Part shown: in pieces, positions 7,104-14,419 of the stretch | How the letters are laid out: the number at the start of each line of letters is the position of its first letter | Numbering within the stretch: position 1 is the stretch's first letter | Made by a program: the position numbers and the translations under genes | The notes under the pieces: model-generated | The model's database searches: none | What the model saw: only the letters and a program-made list of their open reading frames with translations | What the model was told of the DNA's origin: nothing | Assembly (NCBI GenBank): GCA_900552775.1 | Contig: USAP01000023.1 | Coordinates: 1-14,419, forward strand | Reading direction: 5' to 3' | Length of the DNA stretch: 14,419 bases | DNA from: an uncultured Eubacteriales bacterium | GTDB taxonomy: Bacteria; Bacillota; Clostridia; UMGS1883; UMGS1540

Positions 7104-10100
7104 ATCTTCCAAAGAATGTTACTTCGGTAAATGAATTCCAGCCGCCGCTTTTCCCGTTTACGGCTGTTGCTACAAGCTTAACATACCGGCCATTTAACGG
7201 CTTAAGCTTAAAGTACTCCTGCTCAAGCGTTGTTCCCGTTGTTGTTTCCGCTCCCGCAAATTCGTAATTTACGCCGTCTTTTGAGACATAAATCTCAAAG
7301 CTTTGCTTACGCTTGTCATTGTTGTCGCCCTGCCATACGGCAATCTTGGTCGAAGTAATGCTCCGCTCTTCTCCCAAATCAAAGATTAAATAAGGCGTTC
7401 CCATTGCCGAATATCTCGTTGACAAATCATCATCTATTGTGTTTTCGGGCCCGTTATCCTCCTGAGGAATATCGCTTGCTTCAACACCGAACACGAAAAG
7501 CTCTTTCTCTCCGTTTTGAAGCAACTCAAGCTTTTTGCATATAATCTTTACGGCGTAAGTCTCCGTAATATTCTTATCCGAAACGGTGATTTTGACAAGA
7601 CCCGAAGGCTTATCGGGATATTCGATTTTCACATCTGCGCTGCTCTTTGCTTCAAACTTCGGCATCGGGGTTCCTTCAGCATAATAATATGTGTAGAACT
7701 TATTGCCGGAATTAAAATTGTTTATAAGCTTTCCGTCAACATTAATATATTGAAGCGACGGTTTTTCCGTCAGCGCGCCTTCTTCAAGCTTCCAGTCGTC
7801 AAGCTTTACAAGGTCGTATTCGGGCTTATATTCATCGCCTTCGAAATTAAACGTAAACGCCACGGCTATTGTTGCGCTTTTAACATCTTTAAGCGTAATC
7901 ATAAGCTTATTTACTCTCGAGTCATCCGAGTCGCCGTTTATATGAGGCGATCTCTCATCGCCCTTCGCCCGTTCAACCCTGAACGTGCCGGGGCAGCCTT
8001 CCTGTATTGTTGCGCGCATATTTTTATATTTGCCCGTAAACTCAGCCGTTCTTCCGTCCTCCGAAACCGTTATCGGGCATTTTGTATGCAAAGCCCAGTC
8101 GACGGTGGATTTTTCATAAAGCTCAAATTCATCTTGAAGAATCACGCTCTGCCTGTTGTCAAAAAGCTTTACTCCTCTGCGCATCGAAACGGCATCTCTC
8201 GAATACGCGGACGATAAATCGGTTATTGCAAACGAAGATCTTTCGCCGCTTTCAAATGTTTGGAATTTCGTAAAAGCTCTGCTGTCCTGCCCGGGATAAT
8301 AATCGTTATTAATCGTTATCATATTATGCCCTTCGGTTCTGCGTCTGTACAGATACGGCTGCTGCGACAGCGAGTAGCTTGCACTTCCCAAATCATATGC
8401 AAAATCCGTTCCGTATGCGTCCAGAACGAACTCTCCGCTGTCGTACTGTCCGTGCGGAGCGCTTACTCTGCCGGAATGTACGGCGGCAAAAATCGAGTTG
8501 CTGTCATAGCTGCTGTGAAGCATTACGGTCTCGGTTTCTCTTGCGTAATAGTCGAGCGGAACCTCAAGCTTTTCCGCAGAATTTTCGTATTCGGGAACAT
8601 AATTAAATATAAATGTCGATTCCGTTCCCGCGGCATGGTCAGTAAAATACTTTTGTATGGACGGCTTTTTAAGCTTATTGGAGAAAAGAAGGAATTCGGG
8701 CGCTATAATCATAACATGGTTTGAGTCACCGTAATTGAATGTTCCGTTGCTGCCCTGCACGGCAATCATAAAATCAATTGTTTCCTTCATCCCGGGCGCG
8801 TCCATATAGCCAAAATCATTTCCGTATGCAGCGTCGAGTATATTTATAAAGTAGGTATAAAACATTGTGTTATAAAGCCAGTATGTTGTTCCCTCGCTCC
8901 AAGCGCCGTCGGGTGCGTAGCCTAAAGCGGATACCTTTATGTTTTCCATCGCGCTGCCAAGCAGTGTTTCACACAAATCGGGGTATATATCCATCAGCGT
9001 TGTTGCCGCGGCTATCACGCCCGTATTACATACGGTTTTCCAGTTTGAACATTCTTTTACCTGTGCCCATTTAAAGGTTCTTTTTCTTCCCACAACATCA
9101 TTGTAATCCTCCATGGCATGGGTCAGGCCTTTGTTTAATATTGCTTCTTCGATTTTTTTGCGCTGTACGTCCGACAGATAGTCATAAATCCAATCATATC
9201 CCACCGCCATTGCAAAAAGATACTCACCCGTTGTCAGAAAGTGAATCTCGTTCCAATCGGAAAAATCACAAACCGCCTCCATATGCTCCCAAAGCTTTGC
9301 GGCATATTTTTCGTCCCCGGTAAGCCTGTATGCGAGTCCGAGATTTAATGACAGCTCCTTTAAGCTTCTCGCAACATCAAGACTTGAATTATCTATATAT
9401 TTGTTTTGCAGAATCGGACCGTCAAGATTTTTTTCCGCTACATTAATTACAGATTCGGTCGCTTTTGCTATTCTTTCATTATTTTTTGCAAGCTCTTTTA
9501 TTTCGTTGAACCTTGCGGAGTTGCCGAAAAGTCTCGGATGCTCATTTGCCGCAATTCTTTCGTTAAGCAATCTGTGCATCTCGCCGCCCGTGGTATCGTC
9601 AAAAACGAGATTTATTGCCGCGGTTTTAAAAAACGGCATATCGGTTGTAAAGTTGAAAAAGTTTTCTCTGTCTGAAATCACGGCAATCCCGCTTTTGTCA
9701 AGCGTAAGCTTCTTTCCGAGTTTTTCGGAAAGCTCGCCTATGTCTGTAAGATTGTCAAATCCGTATTTTTCTTTTACAAAATTCTCGTTCAGGATTCCTT
9801 TTCCGTTTTCGACTCTGAACAAAATTCCGTTATTCCAGATTTTTGTTTCACCGTTTTCATAGTATTTGTTTTTGTTATCGTAAAAAATTATTCCGCCGCC
9901 GAGATATTCGCTCATTTCTGTATCCGTAGCGAACATTGCATTGGCTGCAAGGGTTGAGTTTCTTCTGATATTTACGCCGTTTTTAATCAGAACGGACAAG
10001 GGCTGTGTTCCTGAATATGCACAGAAATTGTCAAGATAAAGCGTATGCTTTGACATATTCAGCCTTATCTCGCTGATATCTGTGAATTTTTCAAGTCCCA

Positions 10101-10629
10101 ACGAAACGTTTCCGGTTTTCTTGACACCGTTTAAATATATCTCCGCTTTACCGTTTCTTTTAATGCATACGCTCAATGTATTAAAGGTGTCCGTTACGCC
10201 GCAGACGGCAAGCATAGTGCCGTCGGGAGCATACAAGTTTCCGTCAGCGCCGAAGTATGCAATTCTTCTGTTCAATCTTCCCAAATCATATACTTCAAGC
10301 GACACGCTTCCGTTTCCGAGCTCCGTAATGCGCAAGTCAAATTCTATGACAATATCCTCTTTTGAGCATACGCCCATATTTATGAATCCGGCATAGGTGC
10401 CTGTGCCTTCAAAGTATACGCACTTGCCAGAATCGGACGGCAGGCTTGCTATATACATACTGTTTCCGTTTGTAACCGAACTTTCCGGCTGGCTTCCGAG
10501 AGCCGCGGACTCAAAAGTGTAATTTGTGAAATACTGAAGATAAAAGCTTTCTTCTGTATTTGCCGAGATGCTTTGAGCGGACAAAAGCAAAACTAATACC
10601 AAAATTAACGAAATTATTTTTTTAGGCAT
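7102..10629 (-). CDS. Secreted multidomain heparinase II/III-type polysaccharide lyase with C-terminal F5/8C module
   Basis: Likely an extracellular lyase that cleaves a uronate-containing polysaccharide by beta-elimination. In order: signal peptide 1-23; a jelly-roll (concanavalin-A-like) domain about 28-205 ending LDNF; a weakly conserved region about 210-345 that may be a degenerate copper-amine-oxidase-N-like fold; an alpha-toroid about 360-690 beginning HPRLF at 364; and a heparinase II/III beta-sandwich about 700-930. Family motifs are NWKTVCNTG at 529-537, PDGAWSEGTTYW at 573-584 (catalytic tyrosine candidate Y583), PHGQYDSGEF at 725-734 (H726) and GHNM at 767-770 (H768). A beta domain at about 957-1032 precedes an F5/8 type C (CBM32-like) domain at about 1045-1173, probably sugar-binding. 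At 1175 residues it is far longer than a single-domain lyase, owing to the added modules. It has no SLH or sortase motif. It lies 12 bases after the SLH gene and 8 before the next. The PL subfamily and substrate cannot be assigned. Confidence 0.85.
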   Translation of the reverse strand: MPKKIISLILVLVLLLSAQSISANTEESFYLQYFTNYTFESAALGSQPESSVTNGNSMYIASLPSDSGKCVYFEGTGTYAGFINMGVCSKEDIVIEFDLRITELGNGSVSLEVYDLGRLNRRIAYFGADGNLYAPDGTMLAVCGVTDTFNTLSVCIKRNGKAEIYLNGVKKTGNVSLGLEKFTDISEIRLNMSKHTLYLDNFCAYSGTQPLSVLIKNGVNIRRNSTLAANAMFATDTEMSEYLGGGIIFYDNKNKYYENGETKIWNNGILFRVENGKGILNENFVKEKYGFDNLTDIGELSEKLGKKLTLDKSGIAVISDRENFFNFTTDMPFFKTAAINLVFDDTTGGEMHRLLNERIAANEHPRLFGNSARFNEIKELAKNNERIAKATESVINVAEKNLDGPILQNKYIDNSSLDVARSLKELSLNLGLAYRLTGDEKYAAKLWEHMEAVCDFSDWNEIHFLTTGEYLFAMAVGYDWIYDYLSDVQRKKIEEAILNKGLTHAMEDYNDVVGRKRTFKWAQVKECSNWKTVCNTGVIAAATTLMDIYPDLCETLLGSAMENIKVSALGYAPDGAWSEGTTYWLYNTMFYTYFINILDAAYGNDFGYMDAPGMKETIDFMIAVQGSNGTFNYGDSNHVMIIAPEFLLFSNKLKKPSIQKYFTDHAAGTESTFIFNYVPEYENSAEKLEVPLDYYARETETVMLHSSYDSNSIFAAVHSGRVSAPHGQYDSGEFVLDAYGTDFAYDLGSASYSLSQQPYLYRRRTEGHNMITINNDYYPGQDSRAFTKFQTFESGERSSFAITDLSSAYSRDAVSMRRGVKLFDNRQSVILQDEFELYEKSTVDWALHTKCPITVSEDGRTAEFTGKYKNMRATIQEGCPGTFRVERAKGDERSPHINGDSDDSRVNKLMITLKDVKSATIAVAFTFNFEGDEYKPEYDLVKLDDWKLEEGALTEKPSLQYINVDGKLINNFNSGNKFYTYYYAEGTPMPKFEAKSSADVKIEYPDKPSGLVKITVSDKNITETYAVKIICKKLELLQNGEKELFVFGVEASDIPQEDNGPENTIDDDLSTRYSAMGTPYLIFDLGEERSITSTKIAVWQGDNNDKRKQSFEIYVSKDGVNYEFAGAETTTGTTLEQEYFKLKPLNGRYVKLVATAVNGKSGGWNSFTEVTFFGR

Positions 10630-10635
10630 TGCATT

Positions 10636-10641
10636 CCCTCC
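10636..10641 (-). promoter_or_regulatory. Ribosome binding site abutting the upstream stop
   Basis: GGAGGG directly follows the TAA stop (10644-10642) of the SLH gene and lies 6 bases before the lyase ATG at 10629. With the two stop-codon adenines it reads AAGGAGGG. It fixes the lyase start and implies coupled translation with the wall-binding protein. Confidence 0.75.
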
Positions 10642-13314
10642 TTATCTTGTATATACGGCAAGCTGATTCGGCGAGCCCCAATCAAGCTCAATCATAATAT
10701 CGTCCGCACCATCGCCGGCATCCTTTATACTTTTAATATCCTTTATTGAACCTAATTTTGTTTCATTTGTTTTTGTGTTGAATATATATATCGGCAAATT
10801 ACTGTATTTCGACAGGATAAAAATCTTGTCATCGGGATTCGAAACACCCGAAAAAGCGCCGGGGTGTACGCTTGCTTTCAAGGCAATGTGCTTATCGGAA
10901 ACCGAGTAAATTTTCCCCGCGATAAAGGTTGTGTCGTGCAGCACGCTTGACCCGACCTTTGAATAATCGATCCCAAAGCTTCTGGTGGCTTTGTCATATG
11001 TAGCAAGATTGAATCCGTTAAGCTCTCCGTTTTCATTGAGCGAATACTGTATGAAATCGCCCGCCTTGGGTATGTAATTGTTCTGTTTGTAGTAATCAAG
11101 CAGATCATATACAATGTTGTGCGTTTTTCCGCTGCCGGCAAACACTACTCCCAACGTTATATTGCCGTTTTTGTCAACCGTTTTAACAACATCCTTCACA
11201 AATTCCACGTTGTCGGAATCCGGGTCTATCGTATCGGGTACCGAGGAGCTTCCCGAAGCCGCAACGCTGTATGCCACAATTGCCGATGCTCCGAATTTTT
11301 CGTTGAAATCAAACATATCGGCGTTAAATTTATCATTATCGGAATACGGCTTTATGCGCGCTCTGAAAAATCCGAAATCGTATGTTTCCGAGTGATTATC
11401 ACCGGCAATGTTTTTCGGGACCTCAAATATTACCGCATTGTCAGTAAACGCATACGGAAAAAGCTGTTCCGAATATGCCCTGTAGATAACACCCTTATTT
11501 TTAATGATTCTTGTAAGTGAATCATCGGGGTTTACAGAAGCTCCGAAGTATTTTTCTTCTGTTTCGGCGTTTTCGTCAACATCGGTAAGCGTATCTATTT
11601 TGGAGATTAAACCGTTTTTGTCAACACCATATTTAATCAACTGATATTTCGGAATATCGCCGTTTAAAAACGTATTTGTAATTTTTGCGTCAGATGATGA
11701 AAGATTTTCTCCGTCAAATAAAATTTTATCGCAAATATCAAAGGTTTTTCTCTCGTTTGATTCCGTCAAAACAAGCATTTGAGTTTTATTAAAGCCTTTT
11801 CCGAATTTCATGGAAAGAAAATAGCCGTATTTCATAATGCCGTCTCCCGTATACTTTTCGGCAAAGCAGATTCTGCCCTTTTCATCATAATACACGGTCA
11901 GGCTCATGCCGACATAAATATCTTTAAAGTATTTTTTGAAGTAAGAATTTGTAGTCTTTCTTACATCATCTATAAAGATATCATTTCCCTCCGTTGCGGT
12001 AACCGTTGCACCGTACATAACGTCATATCCGCAAAGAGCGTCGGTTATTTCCCCGTCCTCGGAAACATAAACGCCTACAACCATGTTTTTCGGAAGAGCC
12101 GAAGGGGAAATCTTTTTTCTTCCTTCCGGAGAGTAAAAACTGAGGCTGTCAATTTCCACACCTTGTTTTCCGCCTATTGTCTTTCCGTTCTTATCGTAAA
12201 CCACAGAATCATCCACAGAAGAAACAATAATATACTCCGGAGAAAGAATATGCGCAACATCGATTTTTCCGTCCGAATTATTGTCAATCAGTCTGACTAT
12301 TGCGTCTTCTTCTTTAAAATCGGGATTAAAAGCTATCTTATAGTTTTTCAGAAGTATGTAGCCTGCATCAAACGAAAATGTCAGTGCTTTTCCGTTTTCA
12401 TCGTAGGCTTTGAGCCTGTTTGATGAAAAGCCCGAGATATCTTCCGAAGCAATTTCCGTTACGGTGTTTTTATTTGACTCAATTAAGCCCACAATTTTAT
12501 CATCGGAATCCAAAAGTGCCTTCACATGAAGACCGAGAAATTCATCATAATCGCCGTTGCAAAAATAAGTGTCTCCCGAAATATCGATTTTTTCATCACC
12601 CGGCGCAGAGCTTCTCATGGTTTTGTTTCCGATTCCCCACACAACACCGTCCGCAATACGTATATCGAAGTATTTCTGCATTACGCTCAAATCGGATTCG
12701 CTGTATTTTATCACGTCATCAGGATTACCGGATTTTATACCGCTTGCATTTATAAACTTTGATTTTAATGTGTTTGCAATAAGTATGTATGCCCTTTGGG
12801 CGTTAAGCTCGGTATCCAAAGTTCCGCCGACATTTTTTGTTATTTTAAGCTCGTTTGCCAAAGCGTAATATCCTACAGGGTATCCGCCGTAAAGCTCGGT
12901 AAGATCGCCGTATCCCAAAGCCTTTATAATCATCGCCAAAGCCTGCGAATAAGTAATTGCGTTACCGGATCCGAAATAGTATTCGGATACTCCGCTTGCC
13001 ACTCCGCGAATACGCGCCTCACTTATTTCCGCCGCAAAGCTGTCATCTGCGGAAACATCGTTATAAAAGAATTTATACTCCCCGCATTCCACATTAATCA
13101 TACGCATCGTAAGCGCCACAAACTCATTTCTTGTAACAGTGTCTGCCGCATTCAAGTCTATTCCGTTTGTAATATCAAGTACTTGCAGAATCTCGCGGCT
13201 TTCATAATAATTGTAATCGCCTTCGGCAGCCGATGCTTCGTCGCACAAAAATGCTGAAAAAACCGAAAAAAGCATAAAACAGGTTACAAACAGTGCAATT
13301 TTTTTCTTAAACAT
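10642..13314 (-). CDS. Secreted surface protein, degenerate N-terminal SLH repeats plus large repetitive region
   Basis: An 890-residue exported protein with no recognisable catalytic domain. A signal peptide occupies residues 1-29 (cleavage likely after ASA at 27-29). Residues about 37-187 hold three divergent SLH-like repeats: VTRNEF at 60-65, a second around 83-136 (FYNDV, then ITYSQALAMI), and a third around 147-187. They should tether it to secondary cell-wall polymer, though they are weaker than canonical SLH. The remaining approximately 690 residues are beta-rich with a recurring turn of the form D-x-x-G-x-I/A, for example DENGK at 305, DKNGK at 374, SEDGEI at 418, DEKGRI at 477, DKNGLI at 565, DKNGNI at 714 and NENGEL at 760. 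DNNSDGKID at 344-352 resembles a calcium-binding EF-hand loop. AAAGGAG at 13322-13328 supports the start with a 7-base spacer. The anchoring role is inferred from SLH; the function of the repeat region is unknown. Confidence 0.85.
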   Translation of the reverse strand: MFKKKIALFVTCFMLFSVFSAFLCDEASAAEGDYNYYESREILQVLDITNGIDLNAADTVTRNEFVALTMRMINVECGEYKFFYNDVSADDSFAAEISEARIRGVASGVSEYYFGSGNAITYSQALAMIIKALGYGDLTELYGGYPVGYYALANELKITKNVGGTLDTELNAQRAYILIANTLKSKFINASGIKSGNPDDVIKYSESDLSVMQKYFDIRIADGVVWGIGNKTMRSSAPGDEKIDISGDTYFCNGDYDEFLGLHVKALLDSDDKIVGLIESNKNTVTEIASEDISGFSSNRLKAYDENGKALTFSFDAGYILLKNYKIAFNPDFKEEDAIVRLIDNNSDGKIDVAHILSPEYIIVSSVDDSVVYDKNGKTIGGKQGVEIDSLSFYSPEGRKKISPSALPKNMVVGVYVSEDGEITDALCGYDVMYGATVTATEGNDIFIDDVRKTTNSYFKKYFKDIYVGMSLTVYYDEKGRICFAEKYTGDGIMKYGYFLSMKFGKGFNKTQMLVLTESNERKTFDICDKILFDGENLSSSDAKITNTFLNGDIPKYQLIKYGVDKNGLISKIDTLTDVDENAETEEKYFGASVNPDDSLTRIIKNKGVIYRAYSEQLFPYAFTDNAVIFEVPKNIAGDNHSETYDFGFFRARIKPYSDNDKFNADMFDFNEKFGASAIVAYSVAASGSSSVPDTIDPDSDNVEFVKDVVKTVDKNGNITLGVVFAGSGKTHNIVYDLLDYYKQNNYIPKAGDFIQYSLNENGELNGFNLATYDKATRSFGIDYSKVGSSVLHDTTFIAGKIYSVSDKHIALKASVHPGAFSGVSNPDDKIFILSKYSNLPIYIFNTKTNETKLGSIKDIKSIKDAGDGADDIMIELDWGSPNQLAVYTR

Positions 13315-13333
13315 GCCTCTTCTCCTTTAAAAA

Positions 13334-14419
13334 TTATTTTTCAAATTCGATAATCATCATTTTCTTTGCCGGCACCGAAATTATATCCGGGCATTTTGTA
13401 TCGGATTCCTTAACTCCGTTTTCACCGTCAGATATCAAAACTTTTTTCATTGTGTAATCTCCCGTAGTTTCAAGCTTATATTCAAGCGGTTTATCTTCTT
13501 CGTTTGCAATGAGTATAAGTCCTGTTTTTCCGTCCGTTGCCGCCAATGCAGGCAAATATTCAGAATCGCATTTAAGCTCTGCCTCGCTGCCGAGCTTATA
13601 GAGTCTGTTAAATCCCTCAAAAGCGTAATATGCCGGAAATACTGAATTATATTGCAGGGGATTGAAAATGCCGTTATAAATCCCGTCCTCCTGCCCGTCG
13701 TAATACATCAGCTTGTCAAGCGGTTCGCGGTGAAGATAAGTAATCATTGTAAGAATTCTTGCGGCATCTTCCTCACTGCCTCTGTACTGCGTTCCGGGAT
13801 TCCATTCGTTCAATATGCTTTCGGCTTTATCAAAACCGTATTCATTGAGTTTTTCGCGAACAAATCTTGTATATAATATACTGCGTTTCGAATCTTCATA
13901 GCTGTGCCATGAGAAAAAGTCCAGCGGCGCTTTATGTTCATCTGATGTTATGTACTTTAAAAAACCTTCAAAAAATTCAAGGAAATATTCGGCTCTGTGA
14001 GAGGGGATTCCCGGTGAATCATATCCGTCTTCTATGGCATACATTCCGCATCCGGCATAACCGCCGACTTTTATATCGTCAAAAACGGATTTTAAATAAT
14101 TTGCCGTTACCTCATACAAAGAATAGTACTGCTCCTTCGTACCCTTCCACATGGGGTTATCTTCTATGTTACGCTCATTATCGGGTTCATTCCAGATTTC
14201 CCAGTATTTTATTCCGTAGTGAAAACCGTTTGCAAAGCCGTGATTATAGTGTTTTATTATTCCCTCGCATATTTTTGCCCATCTAAGATTATCCTTCGGC
14301 GGAAAAATATGATACGCTTTTATAAAATGCGAATTTTCAATAGTTGCGCCGAGTCTGTAGAAAGGTTCTGTGCCCTGCTCTGTTATTTCCGCCAAAAGCT
14401 TATCCGTAAAAGCGAAATC
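13334..14419 (-). CDS. GH39-like glycoside hydrolase, N-terminus beyond window edge
   Basis: This is probably a retaining exo-glycosidase of family GH39 (beta-xylosidase, alpha-L-iduronidase and arabinofuranosidase-type activities are known there). Residues are numbered from an in-frame TTG at 14395. The reading frame stays open upstream to the window edge (DFAFTDKL precedes that TTG), so the TTG is an internal leucine and the gene is truncated by the window. IWNEP at 67-71 gives the acid/base candidate E70, and ILNEWNP at 194-200 gives the nucleophile candidate E197. WHSY at 163-166 is also typical of the family. The last 80 or so residues look like a small beta domain that often follows the GH39 barrel. 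Whether it has a signal peptide cannot be seen; the visible part has no anchor or binding module. It ends 19 bases before the SLH gene. The fold is clear, but the substrate is not, and other clan GH-A families are a lesser alternative. Confidence 0.82.
   Translation of the reverse strand, partial: DFAFTDKLLAEITEQGTEPFYRLGATIENSHFIKAYHIFPPKDNLRWAKICEGIIKHYNHGFANGFHYGIKYWEIWNEPDNERNIEDNPMWKGTKEQYYSLYEVTANYLKSVFDDIKVGGYAGCGMYAIEDGYDSPGIPSHRAEYFLEFFEGFLKYITSDEHKAPLDFFSWHSYEDSKRSILYTRFVREKLNEYGFDKAESILNEWNPGTQYRGSEEDAARILTMITYLHREPLDKLMYYDGQEDGIYNGIFNPLQYNSVFPAYYAFEGFNRLYKLGSEAELKCDSEYLPALAATDGKTGLILIANEEDKPLEYKLETTGDYTMKKVLISDGENGVKESDTKCPDIISVPAKKMMIIEFEK

Larger units (their letters stand above)
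1..14419 (-). other. Probable single operon for extracellular polysaccharide breakdown
   Basis: Seven complete or partial genes plus one gene start run in the same direction with gaps of 19, 12, 8, 54, 31, 24 and 12 bases. No gap contains a hairpin followed by a T-run. Two stop codons touch or overlap the next ribosome site. The mix of two glycosidases, a heparinase-type lyase, two SLH proteins and two Ig/jelly-roll proteins suggests a Gram-positive polysaccharide utilisation locus. The promoter must lie beyond the 14419 edge unless an internal one exists; I see no convincing internal promoter. Confidence 0.7.

Noticed and set aside
7516..8217. Open frame of 233 codons on the plus strand
   Set aside because: It lies wholly inside and opposite the lyase gene, its product is rich in Arg, Phe and Ile with no domain, and it has no ribosome site. 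It is a shadow of the real gene.
8301..8320. Short tandem repeat, AATCGTTATT then AATCGTTATC
   Set aside because: It encodes ITINND next to the conserved GHNM motif of the lyase and is explained by codon choice.
11779..12423. Open frame of 214 codons on the plus strand
   Set aside because: It is antisense to the 890-residue surface protein, with low-complexity aromatic and basic composition and no recognisable motif.
13246..13272. Possible lipoprotein signal (Cys 24) in the 890-residue protein
   Set aside because: The residues before the Cys (AFL) do not fit the lipobox, while ASA at 27-29 gives a normal signal peptidase I site.
1..14419. CRISPR array, tRNA, rRNA, insertion sequence or attachment site
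   Set aside because: No regular direct repeats with spacers, no cloverleaf-like segment, no transposase or integrase coding sequence and no terminal inverted repeats were seen.

Overview
The window reads as one strand-consistent gene cluster from a low-to-moderate-GC Gram-positive bacterium, most likely a Clostridia member from a gut, rumen or similar fibre-rich habitat. The evidence is strong AGGAGG-type ribosome binding sites, Gram-positive signal peptides, S-layer homology (SLH) domains, and large modular secreted proteins of Ig-like and concanavalin-A-like domains. The style resembles the SLH-rich polysaccharide degraders of the Clostridia (Monoglobus-like bacteria are one example known to me). 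That placement is inference from style, not a database result.

All seven substantial genes lie on the minus strand and are read from high to low coordinates. The gaps are 8 to 54 bases, with no terminator-like hairpin plus T-tract between them. In order of transcription they are: a GH39-type glycosidase cut off by the window edge (14419-13334); an 890-residue secreted protein with degenerate N-terminal SLH repeats and a long repetitive region of unknown fold (13314-10642); an 1175-residue secreted heparinase II/III-type polysaccharide lyase with several accessory domains (10629-7102); two secreted non-catalytic Ig/jelly-roll proteins (7093-5588 and 5533-3281); a secreted protein with three C-terminal SLH domains (3249-1567); and a GH78-like six-hairpin glycosidase without a signal peptide (1542-28). 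A start codon for a further gene lies at 15-13, so the cluster continues past both edges.

The inferred logic is a Gram-positive polysaccharide utilisation locus. The lyase would cut a uronic-acid-containing polysaccharide outside the cell. The two SLH proteins would sit on the wall, and the Ig/jelly-roll proteins would bind glycan or serve as scaffold. The GH78-like enzyme, which shows no export signal, and possibly the GH39 enzyme would finish imported oligosaccharides in the cytoplasm. The substrate cannot be read from sequence. GH39 plus a GH78-like enzyme plus a heparinase-type lyase fits a rhamnose- and uronate-containing plant polysaccharide or gum; a glycosaminoglycan is the main alternative. 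No transporter, regulator, RNA gene, mobile element or CRISPR array is visible.

The least explained parts are the approximately 690-residue repetitive region of the 890-residue protein, the helical middle domain of the C-terminal-SLH protein, and the two secreted proteins that have no recognisable anchor or catalytic domain. Two perfect 11-12 bp inverted repeats lie inside coding sequence.
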